Part shown: positions 10,447-22,180 of the stretch, piece after piece
Layout: every line of letters starts with the position of its first letter
Numbering within the stretch: the stretch's first letter is position 1
Assembly (NCBI GenBank): GCA_014904985.1
Contig: MU128912.1
Coordinates: forward strand, 157,368 to 221,367
DNA length: 64,000 nucleotides
DNA from: Hydnum rufescens UP504
Taxonomy: Eukaryota; Basidiomycota; Agaricomycetes; Cantharellales; Hydnaceae
Direction: 5' to 3'
The notes under the pieces: model-generated
The model's input: only the letters and a program-made list of their open reading frames with translations
Database searches by the model: none
What the model was told of the DNA's origin: nothing
Translations under genes and position numbers: made by a program

Positions 10447-13400
10447 TTACATCTGCCAGAGCTTCAACTGCAGTACGCCCAGCGCCAAGAGTCGGTTCAG
10501 AACCGTCAACGCGATCATGATTCCAAGAAACCGTCCCGTCCTCAGGTCCCTGAAGCCCACAATGTTGAGAAGCTCTTCGCCTGTCTGAGCAAGACACCGG
10601 CCCGATGCGATCGATTCCGGGGAACAGTCCAATTTGAGACCCACAAACTCGTTCGTCGCCACTATCCTCGCCGCGTATTTAGTGATCGTGCTCCAGGCGA
10701 GGATATTTAACCACTTGGGCACGGAGACGGAGACGACGCCACATATTTGACCAAACCTGTTATTTAGTACCGAAATCAATCCAAAAAAAAAAAACCAGAT
10801 AATCAGATAGGCAGTAATAGACGCGCGCGAGAGAGAAGATCAAATTACACGGTGAGTGCTGTTGAGACGAGGCTGTCGAATGGATTGAACCAAGAATCAA
10901 AACCCAGGTATCTATCCCCAAAAGGGGCGACGAATGGGGACGGGCTTACGAAATGTTTAGCCCAATGGACTGTGCAAGGCACGCAAATGCTATGCCAATA
11001 CTCTTACCGCGCACAGAAGGGGGGCGTCAACCGATACCGATGGTAGACATTATCTTTGGAATCTAGGTACCCACCTCTCCAAATGACTGCATGCAGAACA
11101 CCGCAGTGGCATCTTGGAAAAATATCCTGGCATTAGTCTGCATGCCCGCTGCAACATTCAGCAAGACGGTGTAGAGCTAGATAACAAAGTGGGAATAAAA
11201 TTATTGTCCACGCAAAAAACGCAAAGGAAATGAGGTATAAAGTTTTGCTCACGAGAGACGAAAGAATTTGCAACGGCAACTCAACTATCGTAAAGGCAAG
11301 AATAAATGTCACTGCAGAATAGCTTGCACTTGATCGATATTCGTGCAGGAATAGGTTGCGATCGAAAGGGAAGATTGCAACGCCATTCAAAAGACCAATA
11401 AACTGGACAAGGCAACCGCGCCAAAACACCCGGTAGTTCACAACCGCACACATGTAGAAAGATCTCCAAACGACTCACGGGTACAGCAAGGATGAACTCT
11501 GGGGAATCATATTGGGATCAGGGATAGAGGCGGACGGTTGAATTAGCCATCCTGGACACACCTTGAAGGAAACCGATGCGATCCTGCCCTCCTTCGGCAT
11601 TCTTTTTCAGTCGTTGGTAGAACAACAAATAAAGGACAGCAAGAATAGGGGCTTGCTGAGGTAAAGAAGCTTCAGTGCTCCTGTACATGTCCAGAAGAGT
11701 AGTGAGCAACACTCCAACCTGCAAACGAATCCAGAAGACTAAAGGGAGTAAGCTGAATGTCAACGGTAGTCAGCGGACGAAGACAACGGGGCACATACTA
11801 GATTGCTGGCGCCACAGGTTCTTCACCATTCTCTCTACAACGACCGATAATGCTATGTACATCGGCGTCTTCATTGCGGTACTCGTCGACACTCTGACAC
11901 CCATGTTGTCATAGAGTGGCTTCTCTTGTTGTCCTGAGGCTTCACTGGTACGAGCGAGCTTCGATTTCTGCCAGATATCTATCATGTGCCCCACTCGCGT
12001 CGGGTTGGAAAGAGTATCGAGCAAGAAATCCGCCGGGTTGAACAATTCCGGGATCGGAAAACCGGCATTCGAGAACGAGGGGCCTACTTCAGAACGAGGA
12101 CCACTGTAGGCTACTCGGCCGCCTTTCGCTAGGACGACCACGTTGTCGATGAGCTGGTATATGTCAGATCGAGGTTGATGCAGAGTCACTGAGGAATAAT
12201 ATCCCTGATCGCGTCAGCAAAGGGCCTATGGAACAACCTACATCGAAGGAATTCTGGCTGACCGATCACAGTCCTGCCACTAATCGTAGCGATTTGGTTG
12301 AGCGCGTTCATAACGTTCTAGAATCAGCAGCCAGTCAGTTAGGACCCAGATGTATTCGAGTGACCTAGATGTCATTAACGCACGCTTGCAGTAAGTGCGT
12401 CCCTGTTCACCATAATACGGTCAATGCGAAAGATCCTGATTAACAACGGTTGACTCACAGTCCTTTACGGATACAATGGATATATGGGCGAAGGAAAGTC
12501 AGAATGACACTACGAACTCGTTCTGGATAACAATCAGCTGGGGACTCAATACTAACCAGAGGTCGGCTCGTCCGCGATTAGAATTGAAGGATCTTTACGA
12601 GAGGATAAGGTTATATTTCAGATCAAGTTGAAAAGACGGAAAAGGGGGGAATGTAGTAAAGAAAACAGCTAACCACTAATCATCTGGACCGCAAGACTCA
12701 GCCTGCGCTTCTCGCCACCAGAGATACCCTTAAAAAAAAACAGCCACATTTTCAGAAACTCGATTCTCTATTTGCCAAATAACACTGCTGAGCGCAGAAA
12801 AGCAACTCGACGCACCTTGAGCAGGGGTCCGCCAACTAGAGTATTAGCACACTCTCCAAGCCCTAGCATATACAGAACTTCTTCAGCGCGTGCGAGTTTC
12901 GCTTTCGCGGGACATCCTTCGGAAGGCGCAACATGGCGGCATATCGAAGCGTTTCGCGGACCTGTAACCAAATGCAAGCGCATTCCGTCATTCCCTTCAG
13001 CCAGTTACGAGTAGTTCCCAGCACAATCTTTGTACGTCGACGACGGAAATGCACACTTACCGTGAGAGCTGGATAGTGATGGTCGTCATCTTGCTCCACG
13101 AACCCCACCAGGCTACGCATATTCTTCTTGAGCGGCTGGCCATTGAAAGTAATGACACCTTCAGTTTCGAATGACGCGAACGGTCCAGGATTCATTTCCC
13201 GGGAGGCCAGGAGCTGGAGGAGTGAAGATTTCCCTGCCCCCGACGGGCCCTATCCGAGCAGACATAAGGACACAAATGCACTTGCCAGCCAGGCCAAGCA
13301 ACATACAAGAATGGCCGTCACCTCTCCCGCAGGGAACCGCACGTTGACATCGCTCAGAATAGTCCTCTCCACCTCCACTTCGGTCAATAACCAAGAAATG

Positions 13401-16400
13401 GCGAGCCCTAGGGACTGGGATCCAGCAGAGCGACGACTCCATTTGAAACCAAGTGCGCGAGCTTCGACATCCACTTTGACCCATGGAATGTCCAGGTCGC
13501 CGATCACCGCCGACGACTTGCTGTGTTCCTTTCCATCGTTGACTTGTTGGGCATGGTTCACGCCACCGGGGTGGTAATACTACGCCATGCAAGTGAATTT
13601 CGGGATTTGGTCAGTGCAGAGCTCACGGACGCTTTCTCCCTCCGACGCGCGGTAACATGCCAGTACTCACAGCAAGAACGATACCTGCCAAGACATTGAG
13701 TACAATGAAAATTCCAATAAGAGCTACGATCACCACAAGCCAACCATGAAAGAACGAGTTAGTCACGGGCGCTCAGTGAATGCAGATCGCAAACACAACC
13801 CACCAGCAAAATGAGTCGCCAGGCGCTGACTGGGCGAGATATGCAATCCTCTCAATACGGCATTCCCATGACACTACACCAAATAGCAAACAAAGGGGGT
13901 AAGAGGGTGGGAGAAGGACAGGCATTTGCGAATATCAGTGACAAGTCTCAATTACTTGTCACTTCCAGTGTGAAAGTCATAGAATAGAATTCGAACCTGA
14001 GAGAGAGCGACACCCGTGACGCCATGGCATGCAAACCTCCGATGGCGGAATTGGCTAATCATGGCGATACGGAACCCATGGAAATACACCGAAACTGCAG
14101 GCGATCATCAGCCGCGAGAACAAAGGGGGTGAGGAAGATCCGCGAGGTAAGCATGAAGAGTAAGAAATGGCACTCACTCCATTTTATCCATCTCACGTAC
14201 ACTGGCAATGTGATAAGCCTAAAGCAACGAAACAAATGTTCCGTCACGCATAGTCGTCCATCAGAGCTCCAATATGCAAACAAACAAGCACCATGTATGC
14301 AGAGCTAAGGGATCATTACTTACACGTATCCTGCTGGAATGAGAAGGAACAGCTGTATTCCATTAGCGATTAAGGATGCCTGTGCGTATACCCTCTGCAA
14401 CGAAGCCACCAAGAGGGCGAAGCCTACAGTACACTGCCGGATTCATGAGGTCGGTTCCGCCAGCGTATATCAAAACGGGAGAAAAGATGGGTCCAGATGT
14501 CAGCCAATTAATCGGATATCCAGTATTTCAAACGCCAGGAAGATGAGTGGCAAATTGACTATGCATACCAGTTGCACCAGTACGTTCAACGAGATGAAGA
14601 TAAAAAGGTTGAAGGGGAGATTAGACGTCCGTAGATGACAGACAAAATAGACGATGAGCGCAAATATTGTCGTGAAGAATACGTTAACGGGAAAGTTGGC
14701 GATGATTTCGCTGAGGATATAGGGTGGGACAGTCTGTTATATATAGCCAAGCATGAGTGAATCCAATTAAAAATATTATGCTTGTAGTCATGTCACGAAT
14801 TGTGATGAAGATGTACTGACGTATAGGTGGTCCTGAAACGTTATCACCGTCAGGGCCCCAGTATCTCAGATAAGAAAATACAAATCTTACCTCCTGGTCT
14901 CGGTCGAACACTACGAGGTCTGTTTCGCAAAACTGGGGATAATCGCGCAGAGGATCAATAAACAGCAGGCTTGAAGGACGGATGAGTCAGATGAATACAT
15001 CTCGCGCACCCTATATACCATGTATATTAACGTAAGGTAGTAGTAGGCTGGGAGATCTGCAGAGGGACAGAAATAGATGTGTGACGACGCGCTCTGACGA
15101 CGGTGAGAGTCGAGAGGAAATCCATACGTGCATAAGCCAAGGTCTGGGGGACAAACAAGATTACAACAATGTATTTGAGTATTGCACGGGGTCATCAACA
15201 CTGGCTGGCAGCACGCACTTTGAGGCTTTGAATCCCGGACGGAGTCTAAATGGCGAAATGTCGATTGCGGCGATCCCCTGCGGTCAAAGCAGTGCACTGT
15301 TTAAAGGGGGAAGAAGACACACCTCCGGAAGCCGATAAAAGATGATCGCCAGAAGAATTCCCACAATCATTGATTGGCAGGCAAAACCTTGAAGGCGAAT
15401 GGTTCAATATCCAATGGGAAACGAAGACATAGGCGTGAACGAGTGGAACAGAGTGGGGTTACGATGCTAACGAACAACTGACCTGCCATCTGCCCCAGAT
15501 TTCTATAAACATTCTTATTCGCACTGCAAAGTGGGCGCAGCCGTCAAACATGCAATTCAAATAACCTTGATGGCAAACGAAGACGAACCGATGCGTCAAT
15601 GTCAGCGTCTGGGCGAACACACCCGGACGCATGTACTCCCCCGTACCACCATCCCATTCAACCCCTGCGGGACCACTCAGTGGCATAGAATCCCTTGGCG
15701 ATGGGGTTGCCTTCTCCTCGTACTCCCTCTTATTCCACTCGGTACCCTGTGCCCGCCACACATCAACCAGTTGCGCAACACGCTGCCGGCTCTGCTCCTC
15801 CTTCTCGCTGGTCCGGACGTCCACGACGGAGATGTCAACCAGCCAGTCCAACACGTTCATCCCCTCCAGCGGCGGGGCCATGCCAAGGTGGGTATCAAAG
15901 TATGAAAGACAGCGCGAGCGGAGACCGGCGTAGACGACAGACCCGCGGGAGAGAAGGACGATGCGGGAAAAGAGGGCATATGCGTCAGAGCGGGGCTGGT
16001 GGATCGATAAGATGATGGTTCGGTTCCGGCGAGAAAGCCGTGAGAGGGTCAAGAGGATTGAGAAGGCGGTCGTGGCATCAAGTCCTAGGATTCAGTATAC
16101 GGGGAAGGGGAGTGTGAGAAGCCGAGAAAGTGATCTTTCACGCTAGCAGGCATTCACGGGAGTTGGAATATCGTACCAGTTGTGGGCTCGTCTAAGCAAA
16201 GCACCGAAGGATGACTAACGAGCTGAAGAAGTGGGCACACATGAATAAAAGTCCATCCATTATAGCCAGAGAAATTCATTACGATGCAACCGATCGAAAG
16301 CCGTCGTCTTTCTCCCCCAGATATACCCTACAGTTCCGGCTACGGTATGAGTGGGACGGACACCTTGATGTTAAGATGAGAGAAGCTTGCCTTTCGAAAC

Positions 16401-17312
16401 ATTCCACCGACTACAGTATCTGCAGCATCTTGAAGCCTAAGCTCTATGGAGGGTACAATGTTGCATCAGGTGGTGACGTTAGGATTGGCAGAATGATATT
16501 CAAACACCTTGTATTGTTTCCTCGACAATCAGATCGCGCGTTTCACGTGGGACACTGGTGGGAAGGCGGAGCGCGGCGGCGCAGGAGAGTGTTTCGCGAA
16601 CTACGAGGGGTCGAGTCGATAAAGGTCGATGACGAGATCAGAGAGTGGTTACCTGTAAGATGAGGCAAGAGATAATCATTCTAGAGCGGGAGGCGCGTTG
16701 ACATGGCTCTTATGGGCCTCGAAACTGAGAACACGGGGCATACCTGCCGTACGAAACCAATTCGATGCCTCATGTGGCTCGAATCCAAAGCGGGCACGCG
16801 AGCAGTTGTCGAATGTACCGGCTGGAATGTTACGGTCCTGATGCCACGAATTTAGAGCACAAATCCTAGATGACGAGCTTAAGGGTAAATTACCCGTTGA
16901 GAATGGGGAGATTCGCAAGTCGTCCGACAATGGCGTGGAGAAGAGTAGTTTTTCCCGAGCCTGAACCTCCAATGCTACAGTAGAGGGATAAGGGGCTGGT
17001 AGGGAGGATGCGAGGGGGGGCTCACATCGCTAGCATTTCGCCCGAGTGACATTCCGCGGATATATTGCGAATGATGGACTTTGGGCCGTCCAGATCGGGT
17101 TTGGAGAAAAGGAGGAACTTGGGAATGGGGATGGGGATAGGGAGAGGGAGGAGAGGAGACCGTGGGGGTACACCGATCGTGAGGTCTAGGACACGGATAT
17201 CGAACGGCAGGGGAGAGGGCAGCCTGGAGAGTGCATGGGACAGGGCGTGGGCGGATGTGGGCTTGGTTGGAGAAGCTGTATCCTCGTCTGTCTCTTGCGT
17301 GACATAGCCCAT
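10447..17312 (-). CDS. Full-size ABCG transporter, (NBD-TMD)x2, YOL075C-like
   Basis: Membrane ATP-binding cassette exporter in reverse (NBD-TMD) order, read from ATG 17312. NBD1 has Walker A GGSGSGKTT (about 16,940-16,970), signature GISGGERRRLSIG (about 16,290-16,330), Walker B VLCLDEPTTG (about 16,180) and H-loop ILSIHQPRSD. TMD1 follows (NVYRNLGQMAG, then FACQSMIVGILLAIIFYRLPE at about 15,350-15,400). NBD2 has Walker A GPSGAGKSS (about 13,230), Q-loop VGFVEQDDD, signature GISGGEKRRLSLA (about 12,700), Walker B ILIADEPTSG (about 12,575) and H-loop TLHQPRSD. TMD2 has RNLFLHEYRSSASYS and a C-terminus with NEFVGLKLDC. Both NBDs look catalytically complete. Pdr5-type pumps have a degenerate NBD1, so this fits the YOL075C-like ABCG group. 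There are many short introns, and their edges are approximate. The substrate is unknown. Confidence 0.87.
17121..17149 (+). other. G-quadruplex-type G-tract cluster in ABCG gene 5' coding region
   Basis: Four or more runs of 3-4 G lie within 29 bases on the + strand, the strand opposite the ABCG coding strand. On the coding strand the same bases give a Pro/Ile repeat (LPIPIPIPIPK) just ahead of the first nucleotide-binding domain. Short loops of 2-3 bases fit the classical G4 pattern. Formation in vivo is inference. Confidence 0.6.
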
Positions 17313-18610
17313 ACTGTTACCAAATCCTCAAAGGCCACTGAGGCGCTAAGGATGAGGGTAGGAAGACGGAATATTTAAAGGGTTCAATTGGAGCTCAAGC
17401 ATCAGCGCTGTCATTACGAATCAGACACCAGAAATGTCGATTCACTGGGAACTACGGCCATGAGGGCCGAGGGGGATGCACTGGGGATGCACAGTCCTGT
17501 CAACGCGTGGGCAAATGTGAATCTCTTGAATCTTGATGAATGTACCCGGGTACTGGACAGTCCGGACCATCTAGATTAGGGTCCGTGTCTGTGGGTCAAA
17601 AAAGTAATCAAAGTTTTATACTGGTTGTGAGGCAGGCTGCGGTAGCGAGTCGGTACCCACGTCGTACAGAGCCAGCCCGATCAGTTAGCGGAACCGCAGA
17701 AATCAAGTCCGCGGGAGCGACCCGACGATTAGGCTCTTTAGGCTAGCACCGATCAGGAGCTTTGGCAACCGCCATGACTGTTTCCATATCCAGTTTGTCC
17801 ATATTCTTCTGCATTCCTTATTCATGTCAGTGACGGTGTGATCCTGGTTATTTCCCCATGCCGCACAACTTGACACCTTGCTTCTTTCCACCACTGTGAA
17901 TCCCAACCAATGATTGGCTAGCTTTCTTCGAAGCTTCGTGAATGTTTGGGGAACTTGGAGCCATCTTCATATAAATAGATTTGGCAGATGGCTCCGGCCG
18001 ACAGGTGCTGTGACAGGGAATTCAATTGTAAGGATGGCATCGACCGGACAGGTTGGAGCCAACTTGGACACAATTGCTGTTTACATAAGAAAGGGTTTGT
18101 TCGGGTTCACGAGAACCAGAATTCATTTCCGATGTCCGCTGCCTGATTTGGTAGTAATACCTAATTTGGTAGTGCTACGTGATTTGGTATTTTCCCACGT
18201 GCCTACGGGGCCAAGCCGGCCATTGACTATAGTTACATTGGTGTCATTGCCAATGTTCTTAACAACCTCCTCTCATCAGACTATTGGCAGAGTACTTGGT
18301 TATACTAGAACAGTCGGTACTCAGTCTTTGGAAAAAGAACTATTATTGAGAATAGTACATAGAACTTGGTACTATGGTAGATCTGAATAAGTAGCTAAAC
18401 TATAAAGGAAGAGATAACAGAGCTAACCTCAGTCTTCGGAAAAAGAACTGAGGGGCACAGGAGCCTCGGAAGTAGTATATACTGAGGTACACAATAGGAA
18501 TGCATGTTTAATCAGGAAGGCGGGCACAGAAGGAATTAAAGGGGGCATAAATCAGAGGGGCAACCACCGAAATAGGCATAGCTGCTGAGGTTTCCGTATC
18601 CGGCTGCATC
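17313..18610. other. Gene-poor stretch upstream of the ABCG gene
   Basis: This is 1.3 kb with no gene I can support. A 158-codon frame at 17914-18390 starts at TTG and has no recognisable domain. Locally repeated words are visible: three GATTTGGTA-like words at 18145-18190, and a CAGTCTT.GGAAAAAGAACT word at about 18320 and again at about 18430. These suggest old repeat-derived sequence. The proximal part should include the ABCG promoter. Confidence 0.5.
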
Positions 18611-18618
18611 GCCGAGCT
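18611..18618. repeat. 8-bp target-site duplication, left copy (GCCGAGCT)
   Basis: GCCGAGCT directly abuts the inverted terminus TAGTGTTGCCG and is repeated exactly at 19916-19923 after CGGCAACACTA. An 8-bp duplication is the hallmark of hAT-superfamily insertion. Confidence 0.8.
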
Positions 18619-19915
18619 TAGTGTTGCCGCGACTTGAACTGACTTGGACTCGACTTCGGGCGACTCCGAGACTTTTCCGTTAGTAATTGACTTTGGGCAA
18701 CATCCGGATGCAAATCCGGAAACTAGCAACTCGGCGGCGGATCGGGATGGTATTATATACATGAGAAATTAGAGATGTTTGTATTGTGTGTATAGTGTAG
18801 TGGGTAATACGGCTGTATTTGAAGTGTTGTGTTTTGCGTTGCTGCGGTTCGAACCCCGCTTAAGTCAAGTGCTAGAATTAAGCGCCCATCCGATACCCCA
18901 GAGTGGAGCATGCTAGGCATTCGGGAGCCTCATTTTGGCTCGTTCCGGACGTCATTTTACCTCACCCTTCCTTTCCCGTACGAACTACACTCGTGCACGC
19001 GGGAAGTTAATAATTTCCTTTTTGGGAATTTCTGAGTATTGTCTTCAAATCCGCTCTAAACATCTCACATAGCTGTAAAATACTACTAGTAATCCATTTT
19101 CGTTTATTTTGTGGGCCTGAATACCGTATTTACACGGTATTGCCCCCCTCAACTTGGGCCGGCGTTGAGTTGCTGCGCCGAATTTCCAGTTTTTGCTTCC
19201 GGATGTTGACCTGACTTATGTCCGAAGTCAAGTCATCTTTCGGACTTGACTTAGACTTAGTGTTGACTTGAAAGAGACTTCGGGTTATCATACATACTTA
19301 TGTATATAATGTTGATGGAGCACCATGCTCTCTTCAATAAAGCTTCTACCACACAATATTGTCCAGTATCTTGTCTGGCTGGTGTTCCTGCCTACATCCT
19401 GTCCAACTTGGTACGAAGGCACCAAACAAATCACGTGATTTATTGGGACAAGAAACTCAACAGCCTCAAATGTCGCCCTACAATCTCAAAAACATCCGTG
19501 GTTTTGTTAATGTCATTTTTCTTCTTGTATGAACCAATTGGGCTGCCTGGAAAAATCAGATAATTTATTTGGGACCTTACCCGCCATACACTTGGGATGG
19601 AAATAGTCAGTTTAATTCATCTGTACAAGGTCTCTACAGGGAGGCTGGCATACCCACCCAGGGCTTCTGCCTTTTCATCATGGTCTCCGAACTCAAGGGG
19701 AACACCTATTCATTTTTTTTTTTCATGGTTTACCACTTGGTAAATGGTCCTTAATATTCTATCTGCTGCTCGAAGGATTATGTCATTGTTTGCCTCAGTC
19801 GACTTCAAGCTCATCCAGTCCAAAGATTTGTAATCAAAGGATTCGACTTGACTTGACTTAAAACCGACTGACTCCGGACTTAAGCCGACTTCGAGTCAAG
19901 TCTTCGGCAACACTA
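18619..19915. mobile_element. Non-autonomous hAT-type DNA transposon
   Basis: This 1,297 bp element is bounded by perfect 11-bp terminal inverted repeats, TAGTGTTGCCG at the left and CGGCAACACTA at the right, flanked by the 8-bp duplication GCCGAGCT. Subterminal regions are dense in GACTTGACT/GACTTCGG-like words on both sides (18630-18665, 19215-19280, 19845-19905), as expected for transposase-binding subterminal repeats. No transposase-like frame is present, so it would need a partner in trans. An extra copy of the left terminus in the same orientation starts near 19258 (AGTGTTGACTTGAAAGAGAC), so the element may be composite or nested. A tRNA-like Pol III box pair sits inside at 18791-18857. 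Confidence 0.8.
18791..18857 (+). ncRNA. tRNA-like A-box/B-box pair (tRNA pseudogene or SINE head)
   Basis: TATAGTGTAGTGGGTAATAC (18791-18810) resembles a tRNA A box and D arm. GGTTCGAACCCC (18846-18857) is a strong B-box/T-arm match, with a paired stem GCGG/CCGC. The spacing of about 45 bases fits an internal Pol III promoter. The would-be acceptor stem does not pair and no clean anticodon arm is visible, so it is not a functional tRNA. A tRNA-derived SINE head or a degenerate tRNA inside the hAT element fits best. Confidence 0.45.
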
Positions 19916-19923
19916 GCCGAGCT
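19916..19923. repeat. 8-bp target-site duplication, right copy (GCCGAGCT)
   Basis: Exact repeat of 18611-18618 immediately after the right terminus of the hAT-type element. Confidence 0.8.
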
Positions 19924-20135
19924 TACCGCATCCGGCTGTACTCCAACACAGACACGTCCACACAGGCTTGCAGCAGCTCCGCGGCGTGAGCCTCGGAGGC
20001 GAGTACATCTCTGAAGCTCCTCGCGCGCCATGATGGAGTGGGTTCGGAGAAGGTCCCTGGCTCTGTATTCTTACTGACATATCCCCAGTGTGATTTTTTG
20101 TAGAGCGTTCTTGCCGCCAGCTTTGGTGGCATCAT
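19923..20135 (-). CDS. Short hypothetical frame abutting the hAT insertion
   Basis: A 70-codon minus-strand frame with a proper ATG has ordinary soluble-protein composition (SHWGYVSKN, PSWRARSFRDVLASEAHAA, LLQACVDVSV). No family is recognised. It ends exactly at the insertion site, where the sequence reads CGGATGCG followed by GTAAGC, which could be a 5' splice site. If so, the transposon landed in the intron or next exon of a small gene, and the remainder would lie left of 18611 (about 18508-18610). It may equally be a chance frame or a gene remnant. Confidence 0.25.
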   Translation of the reverse strand: MMPPKLAARTLYKKSHWGYVSKNTEPGTFSEPTPSWRARSFRDVLASEAHAAELLQACVDVSVLEYSRMR

Positions 20136-20407
20136 TTATTTGCCATCCCGGGCCATGATTATCCGGTGCGATGCGCCGACTCACCCCTAAGCTTGGTCGC
20201 TTTTCAGTGTTCAAAGCAGGGACCGAATACAACTATACGGGCCAAGGCATTCAGCTCAGTATCTGAGGGATGGATCTGAGATGATTAAAAAATAAATAAT
20301 ACTAATTGAACTGAATGACGGAGCCGCGCAGCACGTATATGCATTATAATCACAGTATAAAGAGGGAATATTTTGTTCCACTCTCTTCCCCCTCACTAGC
20401 ATCAGAC
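20136..20407. other. Promoter side of the GRE2-like gene
   Basis: This short AT-richer stretch contains a run AAAAAATAAATAAT near 20287 and possible TATA-like TATAAAGAGG at about 20356. I see no gene in it. Confidence 0.4.
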
Positions 20408-21780
20408 ATGACCCCTATTACTTCTGGAAAGCTCCTTATCACCGGGAAATCTGGCTATGTCGGCGCTTGGATCGTGAAGTGTGCTGTCGATCGTGGATAT
20501 TCTGTCATTGCTGCGTACGTCTTTCATCGTGGTCTATATTAAGTAGACCGTGTCTGACGGGTCGTCTTCTGCTTACAGCGTCCGAACTGACGCTCATGGG
20601 CAATTCCTTGTCAATCGATTCCCTGAGTATCATGGCAAAGTATCCTACCTCATCCCGGTGATCGAGAAGGTGTCATTTGGTTTCTACGGACATGTTTCTC
20701 TCTCCCCGAAAAGAAAGACCCATGCACGCCTCCTCAGGACGGCGCATACGACGAGGGTGTGAAAGACGTGGGCGGCATCACCCATACTACCTCTCCTGTG
20801 ATATTCAGGTGGGGCGATCCCCGATGGTACCAAATCCTCCCCCCGTCATCCACGTATGGTACATCAGCACGTTTAGTGATCCAGTGTCTGGCATTCCAAA
20901 CAGAGGTTCTGCGTCCCGCGATTCGTGGAGCTCTAGGAATTTTAGAAAGCGCGCACAGGTATGGAAGAACATCAAGCGCATCGTTCTCACAGCTTCTAGC
21001 GCCGTGGTAGGCGCGGCTATTGAGAGAGACAACAAGAGGGTCCGCGACGAGGCGAGTTGCTTCATTTACGCCTCAACTAGTTGCCTCGCACGATCTGCCC
21101 TGATACGATGTTACGATTTCTGTGGATAGACTGTGGAATACCCCGGCTACCACACAGCTCGAGGCTCTAGGAAAGGATACCAACCCGTCCATGGTGTATG
21201 CCGCTAGGAAGACCTATGCCGAGCAATCCTCGTGGGCATGGGTTAAAGAACACAGACCCTCGTGGGATCTTGTCACCATACTTCTACCCTTTATTTGGGG
21301 ACCATATATCCACAAAGTACCTCAAGCCAACACGAGAAACAAGAAATAAATCATGCTTGCTGACTGTGCGATCATATCCGCACGGGCATCCATCAGCAGG
21401 GGAAGCCCCACTTTGGCAGTAGCCCTGGCCGGCTGTTGGAGAACGTCTTGGACCGCTCAGATACATCCTGTGCCTACGCTGGCGACTGCGCTGACGTCCG
21501 CGACACCGCTGATATCCACGTGTTGGCCCTCGAAAATCCGGATGCCGGTGGCGAGCGAGTGCTCATCGGTACAGGTGAGTCCATCCCTTGGTCGTCCCCG
21601 TGTTGCCCGGCGTGTTGAATTTTCTTCCATCTCTGGCAACGATCACGTCGCGTCGTCATGCCTTGAAGGCACTCGTGTTTCAACACCAGCAGAGATCGCA
21701 TTGTGGCCGGAGAACCCGGAAAGCGGAGGCCCCCCCGTTTATTAGCTCATTAAACTCGCCGAAATCGGCAAGTCAATGAT
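20408..21780 (+). pseudogene. GRE2-like NADPH-dependent reductase, frame-broken
   Basis: Extended short-chain dehydrogenase of the methylglyoxal/dihydroflavonol-4-reductase type. ATG 20408 opens the Rossmann fold with LLITGKSGYVGAW (GxxGxxG). The intron 20515-20578 is clean and leads to VRTDAHGQFLVNRFPEYHGKV. Later blocks are clear: EVLRPAIRGALGILESAHRYG, NIKRIVLTASSAVVGAAI, the catalytic-type YAARK (YxxxK) in a block ending KEHRPSWDLVT, and DCADVRDTADIHVLALENP with GGERVLIGTG. SAHRYG and NIKRIVLT lie in different frames at about 20,957-20,968 with no room for an intron, so one base is missing there. The joins near 20,830-20,890 and 21,050-21,130 are also awkward, and the C-terminus after 21,600 is poorly conserved. 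It may be a decayed gene, or a functional gene hit by sequence errors. Confidence 0.65.
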
Positions 21781-22180
21781 CGCGATAACAGCGGCCGAAC
21801 GAGTGGACAAGAATAGCATGCTAGGAGGAAGTTTCTTCTTTTCCCAGAGCAATGCAACTTCGCGCGATTCAACCCTTGTCTTCCCAACGCTTGCGACTCA
21901 ACCCGACGGACGACACCTACCATGCCTGATGCACTCTGCAAGTGTAAGGAGCATTCCAAGTAAATTGAAGCTTCGTATCCCAGATTGGATGAAGGGAGAA
22001 ATTGATGCACTGGTTGAGAATCTGGAAAACTGTTCATTTATGCAGCCACATTCATTGGCGACACTCTTGTTCGAGATCCTCGTGGTCATCTATGCCTTAC
22101 TATAATGGACACACAGCTCACCAAGGAATTGGAAACCATGCTATACTCACAGCTGGACGGTTAGGGTCCTTAGGAACTAA

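Noticed and set aside
12772..13577. Long plus-strand frames across the ABCG gene
   Set aside because: They are antisense shadows of NBD2 coding exons, whose Walker and signature motifs are clear on the minus strand.
17914..18390. 158-codon plus-strand frame as a gene
   Set aside because: It starts at TTG, has no domain or splice support, and contains locally repeated words; probably repeat-derived.
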